NCBI RefSeq assembly: GCF_025642135.1
Contig: NZ_CP106793.1
Coordinates: forward strand, 6,478,001-6,542,000
Length of the DNA: 64,000 nucleotides
Direction: 5' to 3'
From: Streptomyces cynarae
Lineage (GTDB): Bacteria > Actinomycetota > Actinomycetes > Streptomycetales > Streptomycetaceae
Every line of letters starts with the position of its first letter. The first letter of the stretch is position 1. Both the position numbers and the translations under genes were made by a program. Shown piece after piece: positions 7,672 to 16,288 of the stretch. The notes under the pieces are model-generated. The model made no database searches. It worked only from the letters and a program-made list of their open reading frames with translations, and was not told the DNA's origin.

Positions 7672-9645
7672 ATGACAAAGCCCTCACTCCCCGAACTCCT
7701 CCACGCCGCCGTCGCAGCCGTCGGCGGCACGGAGCGCCCCGGCCAGGTGGCCATGGCCCAGGCCGTCGCGGAGGCGATCGACGACGGCTCCCATCTGCTG
7801 GTCCAGGCCGGCACCGGCACCGGAAAGTCGCTGGGCTATCTGGTGCCGGCGCTCGCGCACGGGGAGCGCGTGGTCGTGGCGACCGCCACCCTGGCGCTGC
7901 AGCGGCAGCTCGTCGAGCGGGACCTGCCCCGCACGGTGGAGGCGCTGCACCCGCTGCTGCGCCGCCGCCCGGAGTTCGCCATGCTCAAGGGCCGGTCGAA
8001 CTACCTGTGCCTGCACCGGCTGCACGAGGGCGTGCCGCAGGACGAGGAGGACGGCCTCTTCGACCAGTTCGAGGCCGCGGCGCCCACCAGCAAACTGGGC
8101 CAGGACCTGCTGCGGCTGCGCGACTGGTCCCAGGAGACGGAGAGCGGCGACCGCGACGACCTCACCCCCGGTGTCTCCGACCGCGCCTGGGCCCAGGTGT
8201 CCGTGTCGTCCCGGGAGTGCCTGGGCGCCTCGAAGTGCGCTTACGGCGCCGAGTGCTTCGCCGAGACGGCCCGTGAGCGGGCCAAGCTCGCCGAGGTCGT
8301 CGTCACCAACCACGCGCTGCTCGCGATCGACGCCATCGAGGGCGCCCCGGTCCTCCCGCAGCACGAGGTGCTGATCGTCGACGAGGCCCACGAGCTGGTC
8401 TCCCGGGTGACGGGCGTCGCCACCGGAGAGCTCACCCCCGGCCAGGTCAACCGTGCGGTGCGTCGCGCGGCGAAACTCGTCAACGAGAAGGCCGCCGACC
8501 AGCTCCAGACCGCGGCCGAGGGCTTCGAGCGGCTGATGGAGCTGGCCCTGCCCGGCCGTCTGGAGGAGATCCCGGAGGACCTCGCGTACGCGCTGATGGC
8601 GCTGCGCGACGCCTGCCGCACGGTGATCTCCGCGATCGGCGCGACCCGTGACAAGTCCGTCCAGGACGAGGACGCGGTGCGCAAGCAGGCGCTGGCCTCC
8701 GTGGAGGGCGTGCACGACGTGGCGGAGCGGGTCGCCAACGGCTCCGAGTGGGACGTCGTCTGGTACGAGCGCCATGACCGCTTCGGTGCCTCCCTGCGCG
8801 TGGCCCCCATGTCGGTGTCGGGACTGCTGCGGGAGAAGCTGTTCGCGGACCGCTCGGTCGTCCTCACCTCCGCCACCCTGAAGCTGGGCGGCGACTTCAA
8901 CGGCGTCGGGGCGTCCCTGGGACTGGCCCCCGAGGGCACGGAGGGCGACGACGTGCCGAAGTGGAAGGGCGTGGATGTCGGATCCCCCTTCGACTATCCG
9001 AAGCAGGGCATCCTGTATGTCGCGAAGCACCTGTCACGCCCCGCGCGGGACGGCGAGCGCACGGACATGCTGGACGAGCTGACGGAGCTGATCCAGGCGG
9101 CCGGCGGCCGCACCCTGGGCTTGTTCTCGTCGATGCGGGCCGCTCAGCTCGCCGCGGAGGAGCTGCGCACCCGTATCCCCGAGTTCCCGATCCTTCTCCA
9201 GGGCGAGGAGACCCTCGGGGAGTTGATCAAGAACTTCGCGGCGGACCCGAGGACGTGCCTGTTCGGCACACTGTCGCTCTGGCAGGGCGTCGACGTCCCC
9301 GGGCCCAGCTGCCAGCTGGTCGTCATGGACAAGATCCCCTTCCCGCGCCCCGACGACCCGCTGATGAGCGCCCGCCAGAAGGCCGTCGAGGAAGCCGGGG
9401 GCAATGGCTTCATGGCCGTCGCGGCCACGCACGCCGCGCTGTTGATGGCACAGGGCGCCGGCCGGCTCGTACGGGCGTCCGGCGACAGAGGTGTGGTCGC
9501 CGTCCTGGACCAGCGGCTCGCCACGGCCCGCTACGGCGGCTATCTGAAGGCGTCCCTGCCCGACTTCTGGTACACGACGGACCGCAACCAGGTCCGGAAG
9601 TCCCTGGCGGCGATCGACGCCGCGGCGAAGGCTCAGGGAGCGTAG
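7672..9645 (+). CDS. DinG/XPD-type Fe-S ATP-dependent DNA helicase
   Basis: 657-residue superfamily 2 helicase, expected to unwind 5'-3' and to process damaged DNA, R-loops or flaps. Motif I is QAGTGTGKS (Lys52) and motif II is DEAH (237-240). Four cysteines between them (Cys113, Cys183, Cys189, Cys195) match the 4Fe-4S domain of XPD/DinG. Later come TSATL, a GTLSLWQGVDVPG block and a final Q..GR-like stretch, AQGAGRLVR. The ATG at 7672 is the first start of the conserved domain. It is convergent with lexA, which fits a repair role, but I see no SOS box in the 143 bp upstream. Confidence 0.92.
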   Translation: MTKPSLPELLHAAVAAVGGTERPGQVAMAQAVAEAIDDGSHLLVQAGTGTGKSLGYLVPALAHGERVVVATATLALQRQLVERDLPRTVEALHPLLRRRPEFAMLKGRSNYLCLHRLHEGVPQDEEDGLFDQFEAAAPTSKLGQDLLRLRDWSQETESGDRDDLTPGVSDRAWAQVSVSSRECLGASKCAYGAECFAETARERAKLAEVVVTNHALLAIDAIEGAPVLPQHEVLIVDEAHELVSRVTGVATGELTPGQVNRAVRRAAKLVNEKAADQLQTAAEGFERLMELALPGRLEEIPEDLAYALMALRDACRTVISAIGATRDKSVQDEDAVRKQALASVEGVHDVAERVANGSEWDVVWYERHDRFGASLRVAPMSVSGLLREKLFADRSVVLTSATLKLGGDFNGVGASLGLAPEGTEGDDVPKWKGVDVGSPFDYPKQGILYVAKHLSRPARDGERTDMLDELTELIQAAGGRTLGLFSSMRAAQLAAEELRTRIPEFPILLQGEETLGELIKNFAADPRTCLFGTLSLWQGVDVPGPSCQLVVMDKIPFPRPDDPLMSARQKAVEEAGGNGFMAVAATHAALLMAQGAGRLVRASGDRGVVAVLDQRLATARYGGYLKASLPDFWYTTDRNQVRKSLAAIDAAAKAQGA

Positions 9646-9859
9646 CTCCCCGTCAGCATGTGCCGCCCGCCCTCAGCGCCGGCGAGGGCCCAGGCCATGC
9701 GTCGGCGCAGTGGCGAGGAGCCCAGGCCGCGCGCCAGTGTGGCGGCCGGGGGCAGGCCCCGCGCCGGCGCGGCAGCGGGGAGGAAGCACGCGGTGCGCGC
9801 CGACGCAGTGCCGGGGAAGGAAGGCGGAGAGCGCGGCGTGCCCGGCTGCGGACAGCATG

Positions 9860-9893
9860 GGGCCCCGGAACCGGCGCAGGGGTCCCGGGGCCC
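9860..9893. terminator. Candidate terminator between helicase gene and lexA
   Basis: A 9-bp GC-only stem (GGGCCCCGG and its complement) with a 16-nt loop lies in the convergent gap 9646-9931. The rest of that gap is GC-rich with no other feature I can support. Confidence 0.45.
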
Positions 9894-9931
9894 GGATCAG
9901 GGGCGGGCGTCCGTGCGCCCGCCGCGGAGGG

Positions 9932-10711
9932 TCACACCCGCCGCAGTACCGCCACCACCTTGCCGAGGATCGTCGCCTCGTCGCCCGGGATCGGCTGGTA
10001 CGCGGAGTTGTGCGGCAGCAGCCAGACGTGGCCGTCCTCGCGCTTGAACCGCTTCACGGTGGCCTCGCCGTCGAGCATCGCGGCGACGATGTCACCGTTC
10101 TCCGCGACGGGCTGGCGCCGGACCGTGACCCAGTCGCCGTCACAGATCGCTGCCTCGATCATGGAGTCGCCGACGACCTTCAGGACGAAGAGCTCACCGT
10201 CACCGACGAGCTGCCTCGGGAGCGGGAAGACGTCCTCGACCGACTCCTCGGCGAGGATCGGGCCACCGGCCGCGATCCGGCCGACCAGGGGGACGTACGA
10301 CGCGGCGGGCTTGCCCGCGGTGTCGGTGGGCTGCACGGAGGACGCCTGGTCGGAGCCGCGCACCTCGTATGCGCGCGGACGGTGCGGGTCACGGCGCAGG
10401 AAACCCTTGCGCTCCAGTGCCATCAGCTGGTGTGCGACCGATGAGGTGCTGGAGAGGCCGACGGCCTGGCCGATCTCCCGCATCGACGGCGGGTAGCCGC
10501 GCCGCTGTACCGAGTCCCGGATGACCTCGATCACCCGGCGCTGCCGCTCGGTCAGCCCGGAGCTGTCCGCCCGGATGCCTGGAGGTCGGCCGGGCAGGGA
10601 CCTCTTCGGCCCCTCAGGGCTCGCGGCTTCGTTCATGGCATGCACCGGCTCGAGTCGGCCCTGGGAGCGGTCCTGGGCAGTGATGGTGGCACTGTCTGCG
10701 GTGGTGGTCAC
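9932..10711 (-). CDS. lexA: SOS repressor LexA
   Basis: 259-residue transcriptional repressor and self-cleaving protease (S24). N-terminal winged HTH about 50-115 ([28 protein letters not shown]). The cleavage bond is Ala148-Gly149 in RIAAGG, with catalytic Ser183 (VGDSMIE) and Lys220 (EATVKRFK). The GTG at 10711 is preferred because it gives the family length, follows GAGAGGGG, and lies downstream of a good promoter; upstream in-frame codons are not conserved-looking. The SOS box over its -35 predicts autoregulation. RecA filament formation after DNA damage should trigger cleavage and derepression. Confidence 0.97.
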   Translation of the reverse strand: MTTTADSATITAQDRSQGRLEPVHAMNEAASPEGPKRSLPGRPPGIRADSSGLTERQRRVIEVIRDSVQRRGYPPSMREIGQAVGLSSTSSVAHQLMALERKGFLRRDPHRPRAYEVRGSDQASSVQPTDTAGKPAASYVPLVGRIAAGGPILAEESVEDVFPLPRQLVGDGELFVLKVVGDSMIEAAICDGDWVTVRRQPVAENGDIVAAMLDGEATVKRFKREDGHVWLLPHNSAYQPIPGDEATILGKVVAVLRRV

Positions 10712-10748
10712 GTCGTCGGCCCCTCTCGATGGTCTCCCGTGCAGCACA

Positions 10749-10778
10749 ACGGTAGTTGCTTTCGAAAGGTTGCGCCAA
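10749..10778 (-). promoter_or_regulatory. lexA promoter
   Basis: Read on the minus strand: TTGGCG (complement of 10773-10778), an 18-nt spacer, then TACCGT (complement of 10749-10754), about 38 nt upstream of the lexA GTG. Confidence 0.65.
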
Positions 10779-10789
10779 ACACACGTTCG
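10776..10789. promoter_or_regulatory. SOS box (LexA operator)
   Basis: CGAACGTGTGTTTG on the minus strand matches the actinobacterial/Gram-positive consensus CGAACRNNYGTTYG at every defined position. It overlaps the lexA -35, so bound LexA would block polymerase. Confidence 0.88.
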
Positions 10790-11081
10790 AGTGAAAAACC
10801 GGGAATTACCTGACGTGATCAGGTCTCCGGGTGTATTGAGCCGACGCCGCTTCCGGTGGGCGGAAGTGCCCCCTGCTGTACTCTTCACCGCCGGGGCGAG
10901 GACCTTGTGGGCCGCCACGGACGGCGCCCAGTCTGCCATCCGACGCGCCGCCGGCCGCGTACCGGCCCCACTTCTCCATGTGGCGTCCACCGTATCCGCG
11001 CGTGGCCCGAATGGGTATGACCGTGCGGCACATGCCAAGACGTCCTCGGTTTGCGTGTCGCCGCCAAATGTACGAGCCAAT

Positions 11082-11128
11082 CGCTACATGTAGTGGTTGG
11101 ATTGCAGTAGTGACCCACAAGTTGTGGT
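11082..11128 (+). promoter_or_regulatory. Paired NrdR boxes
   Basis: Two inverted repeats, CGCTACATGTAGTG (centre 11088.5) and CCACAAGTTGTGG (centre 11121), lie about 32 bp apart, three helical turns. NrdR boxes typically occur as such a phased pair of 16-bp palindromes rich in ACA/TGT. They sit just upstream of a TATGCT -10-like hexamer at 11159-11164 and the nrdR start, predicting autoregulated nrdRJ. Confidence 0.75.
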
Positions 11129-11234
11129 CCCCCGGTCTTCGCGGTCACCGAGATCGCCTATGCTTGGGGCTGCTTCGTGGGGCCGGTGAGCCTCATGAGG
11201 TCTATGCGTCGTGCTGAAAAGGAGGGATGGAGCC

Positions 11235-11795
11235 ATGCACTGCCCCTTCTGCAGGCACCCCGACAGTCGCGTCGTCGACAGCCGTACGACCGACGACGGC
11301 ACGTCGATCCGCAGGCGCCGCCAGTGCCCCGACTGCTCCCGTCGATTCACGACCGTGGAGACCTGTTCGCTGATGGTGGTCAAGCGGTCCGGAGTCACCG
11401 AGCCCTTCAGCCGTACCAAGGTCATCAACGGCGTGCGCAAGGCATGCCAGGGGCGGCCTGTCACCGAGGACGCACTCGCCCAGCTCGGCCAGCGGGTCGA
11501 GGAGGCCGTGCGGGCCACCGGGAGCGCCGAGCTGACCACCCACGACGTGGGTCTGGCCATACTCGGCCCCTTGCAGGAGCTCGACCTCGTCGCCTACCTG
11601 CGGTTCGCGTCCGTCTACCGGGCGTTCGACTCGCTGGAGGACTTCGAGGCCGCCATCGCGGAACTCAGGCAGCAGCGGGAGCGCACCGCCGTGGACGAGG
11701 ACGACCACGAGATCACTGACGCGGAGCGCCAGGGAACCGACCGCGGGTCCGGAGGAGCGGCCGACGCCCTCCTGCCCGCCACCGCCGCCGACTGA
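11235..11795 (+). CDS. nrdR: Transcriptional repressor NrdR
   Basis: 186-residue Zn-ribbon/ATP-cone repressor of ribonucleotide reductase genes. The ribbon uses Cys3, Cys6, Cys31 and Cys34 (CPFC ... CPDC); the ATP cone spans about 49-139 ([25 protein letters not shown]). The ATG at 11235 is fixed by the ribbon, which begins at residue 2, and by AAAAGGAGG upstream; a start 24 nt earlier is not needed. The C-terminal 35 residues are an acidic, Ala/Gly-rich tail beyond the conserved core. It is followed 146 bp later by nrdJ. Confidence 0.96.
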   Translation: MHCPFCRHPDSRVVDSRTTDDGTSIRRRRQCPDCSRRFTTVETCSLMVVKRSGVTEPFSRTKVINGVRKACQGRPVTEDALAQLGQRVEEAVRATGSAELTTHDVGLAILGPLQELDLVAYLRFASVYRAFDSLEDFEAAIAELRQQRERTAVDEDDHEITDAERQGTDRGSGGAADALLPATAAD

Positions 11796-11800
11796 CGGGC

Positions 11801-11870
11801 GGGCCGACCCGGTCGGCCCCGTCGGCGGCGCACACAGACCCGTCACGCGCGCCCGCAGGACGCGCGTGAC
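11801..11870 (+). promoter_or_regulatory. Two hairpins in the nrdR-nrdJ intercistronic gap
   Basis: First, GGGCCGACC-C-GGTCGGCCC (11801-11819). Second, a 10-bp perfect stem GTCACGCGCG / CGCGCGTGAC around a 9-nt loop (11842-11870). They could attenuate or process the transcript so that nrdJ and nrdR levels differ. Confidence 0.5.
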
Positions 11871-11941
11871 AAGCAGACACAACACCGTGCCATGGAAGAA
11901 AAGGGCACTTCAGGGCGTTTTCGCCCGTACAGGGAGGCGGC

Positions 11942-14830
11942 ATGACAGAGACGGCGAGCGGTCCGGCACGAGGTTCCCGAGCGAAGGGCGCCAAGGCCAC
12001 CAAGGGGCTGCGTATCGAGCGCATCCACACGACCCCGGGCGTGCACCCGTACGACGAGGTCGAGTGGGCGCGCCGTGACGTCGTCATGACCAACTGGCGC
12101 GACGGCTCGGTCAACTTCGAGCAGCGTGGCGTCGAGTTCCCCGAGTTCTGGTCGGTGAACGCGGTCAACATCGTCACCAGCAAGTACTTCCGCGGTGCCG
12201 TCGGCACCCCCCAGCGCGAGACCAGCCTCAAGCAGCTGATCGACCGCATCGTGAAGACCTACCGGAAGGCCGGAGAGGACCACAAGTACTTCGCCTCGCC
12301 CGCCGACGCGGAGATCTTCGAGCACGAACTGGCGTACGCCCTCCTGCACCAGATCTTCAGCTTCAACAGCCCCGTCTGGTTCAACGTCGGCACGGCCCAG
12401 CCCCAGCAGGTCTCCGCCTGCTTCATCCTGTCCGTCGACGACTCCATGGAGTCGATCCTCGACTGGTACAAGGAAGAGGGCATGATCTTCAAGGGCGGCT
12501 CCGGCGCCGGCCTGAACCTCTCCCGCATCCGCTCCTCCAAGGAGCTGCTCTCCTCCGGCGGCAACGCCTCCGGCCCGGTCTCCTTCATGCGCGGCGCCGA
12601 CGCCTCCGCAGGAACGATCAAGTCGGGCGGCGCCACCCGCCGCGCCGCCAAGATGGTCATCCTGGACGTCGACCACCCGGACGTCGAGGACTTCATCGAG
12701 ACCAAGGTGAAGGAGGAGGAGAAGATCCGCGCGCTGCGCGACGCGGGCTTCGACATGGACCTCGGCGGCGAGGACATCACCTCCGTCCAGTACCAGAACG
12801 CCAACAACTCGGTCCGCGTCAACGACACCTTCATGAAGGCCGTCGAGAACGGCGAGAAGTTCGGCCTGCGCGCCCGCATGACCGGCGAGGTCATCGAGGA
12901 GGTCGACGCCAAGACCCTGTTCCGCAAGATGGCCGAGGCCGCCTGGGCCTGCGCCGACCCGGGCATCCAGTACGACGACACGATCAACCACTGGCACACG
13001 TGCCCGGAGTCCGGCCGTATCAACGGCTCGAACCCGTGCAGCGAGTACATGCACCTGGACAACACGTCCTGCAACCTCGCCTCGCTGAACCTGATGAAGT
13101 TCCTGAAGGACGACGGCAAGGGCAACCAGTCCTTCGACGTCGAGCGCTTCTCGAAGGTCGTCGAGCTGGTCATCACCGCGATGGACATCTCGATCTGCTT
13201 CGCGGACTTCCCGACCCAGAAGATCGGCGAGAACACCCGCGCCTTCCGCCAGCTCGGCATCGGCTACGCCAACCTCGGCGCCCTGCTCATGGCGACCGGC
13301 CACGCCTACGACTCCGACGGCGGCCGCGCCCTCGCCGGTGCCATCACCTCCCTGATGACCGGCACCGCCTACCGCCGCTCCGCCGAACTCGCCGCGGTCG
13401 TCGGCCCGTACGACGGCTACGCCCGCAACGAGCAGGCGCACCTGCGCGTCATGAAGCAGCACTCCGACGCCAACGCCACCGCCGTCCGCATGGACGACTT
13501 GGACACCCCGGTGTGGGCCGCGGCCACCGAGGCCTGGCAGGACGTGCTGCGGATCGGCGAGAAGAACGGATTCCGCAACTCCCAGGCGTCCGTCCTCGCC
13601 CCGACCGGCACCATCGGTCTCGCCATGGGCTGCGACACCACCGGTGTCGAGCCGGACCTGGCGCTGGTCAAGTTCAAGAAGCTGGTCGGCGGCGGCTCGA
13701 TGCAGATCGTCAACGGCACCGTGCCGCAGGCGCTGCGCCGCCTCGGCTACCAGGAGGAGCAGATCGAGGCGATCGTCGCCCACATCGCCGAGCACGGCAA
13801 TGTGATCGACGCGCCGGGCCTCAAGCCGGAGCACTACGAGGTCTTCGACTGCGCCATGGGCGAGCGCGCCATCTCCCCGATGGGCCACGTCCGCATGATG
13901 GCCGCGATCCAGCCGTGGATCTCCGGCGCCATCTCCAAGACGGTCAACATGCCCGAGTCGGCGACCGTCGAGGACGTCGAGGAGATCTACTTCGAGGCCT
14001 GGAAGCTGGGCATCAAGGCGCTCGCGATCTACCGCGACAACTGCAAGGTCGGCCAGCCCCTCTCCGCCAAGAAGAAGGAGACGGCAGAGAAGCCGGCCGA
14101 GCAGCCCGCCGCGGAGCCGACGGTCGAGAAGGTCGTCGAGTACCGTCCGGTCCGCAAGCGCCTCCCGAAGGGCCGTCCCGGCATCACCACCTCCTTCACC
14201 GTCGGCGGCGCCGAGGGCTACATGACCGCCAACTCCTACCCGGACGACGGTCTCGGCGAGGTCTTCCTGAAGATGTCCAAGCAGGGCTCGACCCTCGCGG
14301 GCATGATGGACGCGTTCTCCATCGCCGTCTCGGTGGGCCTGCAGTACGGCGTGCCGCTGGAGACGTACGTCTCCAAGTTCACCAACATGCGCTTCGAGCC
14401 GGCCGGTATGACGGACGACCCGGACGTGCGGATGGCGCAGTCGATCGTCGACTACATCTTCCGCCGTCTGGCGCTGGACTTCCTGCCCTTCGAGACGCGC
14501 TCTGCGCTCGGCATCCACTCCGCCGAGGAGCGTCAGCGCCACCTGGAGACCGGTTCGTACGAGCCGATCGACGACGAGGAGGTCGACGTCGAGGGCCTGG
14601 CCCAGTCGGCCCCGCGCACCCAGGAGCTGAAGGCGGTCGCCACGCCGAGGACGGAGTCCGCCGTGGCCAAGCCGGCCCCGCAGCAGGCGCACACCAGCGC
14701 CGAGCTGGTGGAGATGCAGCTGGGCATCCAGGCGGACGCCCCGCTGTGCTTCTCCTGCGGTACGAAGATGCAGCGGGCGGGCTCCTGCTACATCTGCGAG
14801 GGCTGCGGCTCGACGAGCGGCTGCAGCTGA
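11942..14830 (+). CDS. nrdJ: Adenosylcobalamin-dependent class II ribonucleotide reductase NrdJ
   Basis: 962-residue enzyme reducing ribonucleotides to deoxyribonucleotides with AdoCbl as radical source, oxygen-independent. Visible: FSFNSPVWFNVG and SACFILSVDDSM (redox cysteine region), GGSGAGLNLS, the active-site run NPCSEYMHLDNTSCNLASLNL with Asn-Cys-Glu, PTGTIG, and a C-terminal Cys-rich tail (CFSCGTKMQRAGSCYICEGC) that acts as dithiol shuttle. An Ala/Glu/Pro linker lies near 705-735. ATG at 11942 follows GGGAGGCGGC. Streptomyces commonly carry a class Ia enzyme as well; this operon is the class II partner under NrdR. Confidence 0.97.
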   Translation: MTETASGPARGSRAKGAKATKGLRIERIHTTPGVHPYDEVEWARRDVVMTNWRDGSVNFEQRGVEFPEFWSVNAVNIVTSKYFRGAVGTPQRETSLKQLIDRIVKTYRKAGEDHKYFASPADAEIFEHELAYALLHQIFSFNSPVWFNVGTAQPQQVSACFILSVDDSMESILDWYKEEGMIFKGGSGAGLNLSRIRSSKELLSSGGNASGPVSFMRGADASAGTIKSGGATRRAAKMVILDVDHPDVEDFIETKVKEEEKIRALRDAGFDMDLGGEDITSVQYQNANNSVRVNDTFMKAVENGEKFGLRARMTGEVIEEVDAKTLFRKMAEAAWACADPGIQYDDTINHWHTCPESGRINGSNPCSEYMHLDNTSCNLASLNLMKFLKDDGKGNQSFDVERFSKVVELVITAMDISICFADFPTQKIGENTRAFRQLGIGYANLGALLMATGHAYDSDGGRALAGAITSLMTGTAYRRSAELAAVVGPYDGYARNEQAHLRVMKQHSDANATAVRMDDLDTPVWAAATEAWQDVLRIGEKNGFRNSQASVLAPTGTIGLAMGCDTTGVEPDLALVKFKKLVGGGSMQIVNGTVPQALRRLGYQEEQIEAIVAHIAEHGNVIDAPGLKPEHYEVFDCAMGERAISPMGHVRMMAAIQPWISGAISKTVNMPESATVEDVEEIYFEAWKLGIKALAIYRDNCKVGQPLSAKKKETAEKPAEQPAAEPTVEKVVEYRPVRKRLPKGRPGITTSFTVGGAEGYMTANSYPDDGLGEVFLKMSKQGSTLAGMMDAFSIAVSVGLQYGVPLETYVSKFTNMRFEPAGMTDDPDVRMAQSIVDYIFRRLALDFLPFETRSALGIHSAEERQRHLETGSYEPIDDEEVDVEGLAQSAPRTQELKAVATPRTESAVAKPAPQQAHTSAELVEMQLGIQADAPLCFSCGTKMQRAGSCYICEGCGSTSGCS

Positions 14831-14837
14831 CCGACAC

Positions 14838-14876
14838 CCGAAGGGCGGCACGACCGGTGGTCGTGCCGCCCTTCGG
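14838..14876. terminator. nrdJ / TerD bidirectional terminator
   Basis: An 18-bp perfect stem (CCGAAGGGCGGCACGACC and its complement) with loop GGT, placed between the convergent stops of nrdJ and the TerD-like gene. Confidence 0.88.
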
Positions 14877-14888
14877 CGTGAACAGGCC

Positions 14889-15419
14889 CTAGGAGAGCGG
14901 CCGGCCCATGACCCGGGCGAAGCCCTCCGGGTCCGTGTCGAAGCCGTGGACGCCCGGGTGGAACGTCCACTCCCCGGAGGAGTCGCGCACGAACTCCGCC
15001 ACCCTCGCCGATGTGGCGCCGAGGACGCCCCCGAAGTCGTCCTCGGCGAGCACGGTGTAGTCCTCGCGGACCCGCAACGCCGGGTTCAGGACGCCGACGA
15101 ACGTCCTGCGCCCGGCTCGCTGCTGGATGGTGACGCCGACCACCACGCGCGCGTACCGGCCGTCGAGCCGGTACAGCTCCACGGTCATGACCTCGTCCCA
15201 GCCGAAGCCCTTGCCGTCCAGGCTGTCGCGGTTGAGATAGATCGTGCCGTCGGGGGAGCGGCTGTCGAAGTGCACCACATAGGCGGGGGCCCCATAGGGA
15301 TCATCCGCCAGATAGGTCGCGGCCACGATGTCGAGGTCGGTGGGCGGCTGGTCGGAGGGACTCGGGTCCCACTTCACCGCCAGTTCGACCTTGCGGATGC
15401 CCTTGTTGAGACCGGTCAT
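14889..15419 (-). CDS. TerD family protein
   Basis: 176 residues with one TerD domain (calcium-binding jelly-roll fold found in tellurite/stress resistance and in many Streptomyces signalling loci). The core shows the Asp-rich pattern DLDIVAATYLADD, the region around FDSRSPDGTIYLNRDS, and a C-terminal DDFGGVLGATSARVAEFVRDSSGEW. The ATG at 15419 is preceded by GGGGAGGG; 44 more in-frame codons upstream lack conservation. It stands alone, without the usual terABCEF partners, so a specific role cannot be assigned. Confidence 0.8.
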   Translation of the reverse strand: MTGLNKGIRKVELAVKWDPSPSDQPPTDLDIVAATYLADDPYGAPAYVVHFDSRSPDGTIYLNRDSLDGKGFGWDEVMTVELYRLDGRYARVVVGVTIQQRAGRRTFVGVLNPALRVREDYTVLAEDDFGGVLGATSARVAEFVRDSSGEWTFHPGVHGFDTDPEGFARVMGRPLS

Positions 15420-15571
15420 CTCCCATTCCCTCCCCGTTGTCATCCGCCCTTGTGGGAACTCCCGTTCCATGAGGGCCAGTTGTCCATTGTGCCTCGTGCG
15501 CGGGGCGCTCGCTCGGGTGCACTCCGCGGGAGCGTGACCAACGCCACGCAAGCTGGCCTTACGATGGCGCG

Positions 15572-16177
15572 GTGCTGGTCAAGTGGATTCGCTGCACCGT
15601 GGTCGACCGCCGCGGTTTCGAACGGGGGCAGCGAAAGTGGGCGGGGCTTCTGGGGGAGCCGGGCTTCCGGGGACAGGGCGGGGGTTTCAGCCGGGTCAGG
15701 CCCGGTGTGGCGCACATCTTCGCGTTCTGGGAGAGCCGCGCCTTCTACGACTCGTTCATGGCGCGCTCGCACGACCGGCTGGCAGCCGCGCAGGCGGGCA
15801 CGTTCAAGGACCAGCAGGTCCGGCTCTTCGACCACCGCTTCGATGTGAAAACCGGCTTCGAGCCCCGCTTCACCGACGCCGACCTGGTGCGCGTCGCGCA
15901 CTGCCGGGTCCACGAGGAGCGCGCCGAGCACTTCGCGCTGATGCAGGAGAAGGTATGGAACCCGGCCATGGCGGGTTCACCCGGCATGATCCGCGGACTC
16001 TTCGGCGAGGCGCCGGGCCATGAGTTCCTGATCCTGTCCATGTGGCAGTCGGCGGCGGAGCACGGCAAGTACCGGGAGGAGCGCGTGGAGCGGCTGGCGC
16101 TGCGGGCACAGACGGAGGCGGACGTCGCGGCGCTCACCGGGGACATCGTGGAGCTGGAGTCGACGTGGACGGTCTGA
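15572..16177 (+). CDS. YdbC/DUF4937-like dimeric alpha/beta-barrel protein
   Basis: 201 residues built from two similar halves: WIRCTVVDRRGFERGQRKWAGL ... VAHIFAFWESRAFYDSFM, and LVRVAHCRVHEERAEHFALMQEKVWN ... HEFLILSMWQSAAEHGKY. Each half has the beta-alpha-beta-beta pattern with a terminal F/W-E/Q-S signature of ABM-like (antibiotic biosynthesis monooxygenase-like) folds, as in Bacillus YdbC. GTG start at 15572; the alternative GTG at 15601 would cut the first strand. No cofactor motif is visible and the function is unknown. It is monocistronic, divergent from the TerD-like gene. Confidence 0.7.
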   Translation: MLVKWIRCTVVDRRGFERGQRKWAGLLGEPGFRGQGGGFSRVRPGVAHIFAFWESRAFYDSFMARSHDRLAAAQAGTFKDQQVRLFDHRFDVKTGFEPRFTDADLVRVAHCRVHEERAEHFALMQEKVWNPAMAGSPGMIRGLFGEAPGHEFLILSMWQSAAEHGKYREERVERLALRAQTEADVAALTGDIVELESTWTV

Positions 16178-16288
16178 CGCCCACCGTTTGGAATCCGGAC
16201 GGACCTTTGGATGTGGCTCAGGTGTGACCTGCGCCTTATGGAGGCCCTCGGGTGCCCGTTCGGCCGCCACTCGATCTAGGGTTTTGGC

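Larger units (their letters stand above)
10712..11234. other. Divergent regulatory region lexA / nrdR
   Basis: 523 bp without a gene. It contains the lexA promoter and SOS box on the left (10749-10790) and paired NrdR boxes plus a -10-like TATGCT (11159-11164) on the right, listed separately. I looked for a cobalamin riboswitch ahead of the B12-dependent reductase operon and did not recognise a B12 box. Nothing else stands out in the middle 250 bp. Confidence 0.65.

Noticed and set aside
10800..11234. Possible cobalamin riboswitch before nrdR-nrdJ.
   Set aside because: No B12-box-like sequence or multi-stem layout was recognised; in Streptomyces that riboswitch is associated with the class Ia operon.
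11843..14851. A minus-strand open frame of about 1,000 codons antisense to nrdJ, and many similar long frames opposite other genes.
   Set aside because: High third-position GC removes stop codons from antisense frames in Streptomyces; the translation is low-complexity (Arg/Gly/Leu-rich), while the sense frame is a clear NrdJ.
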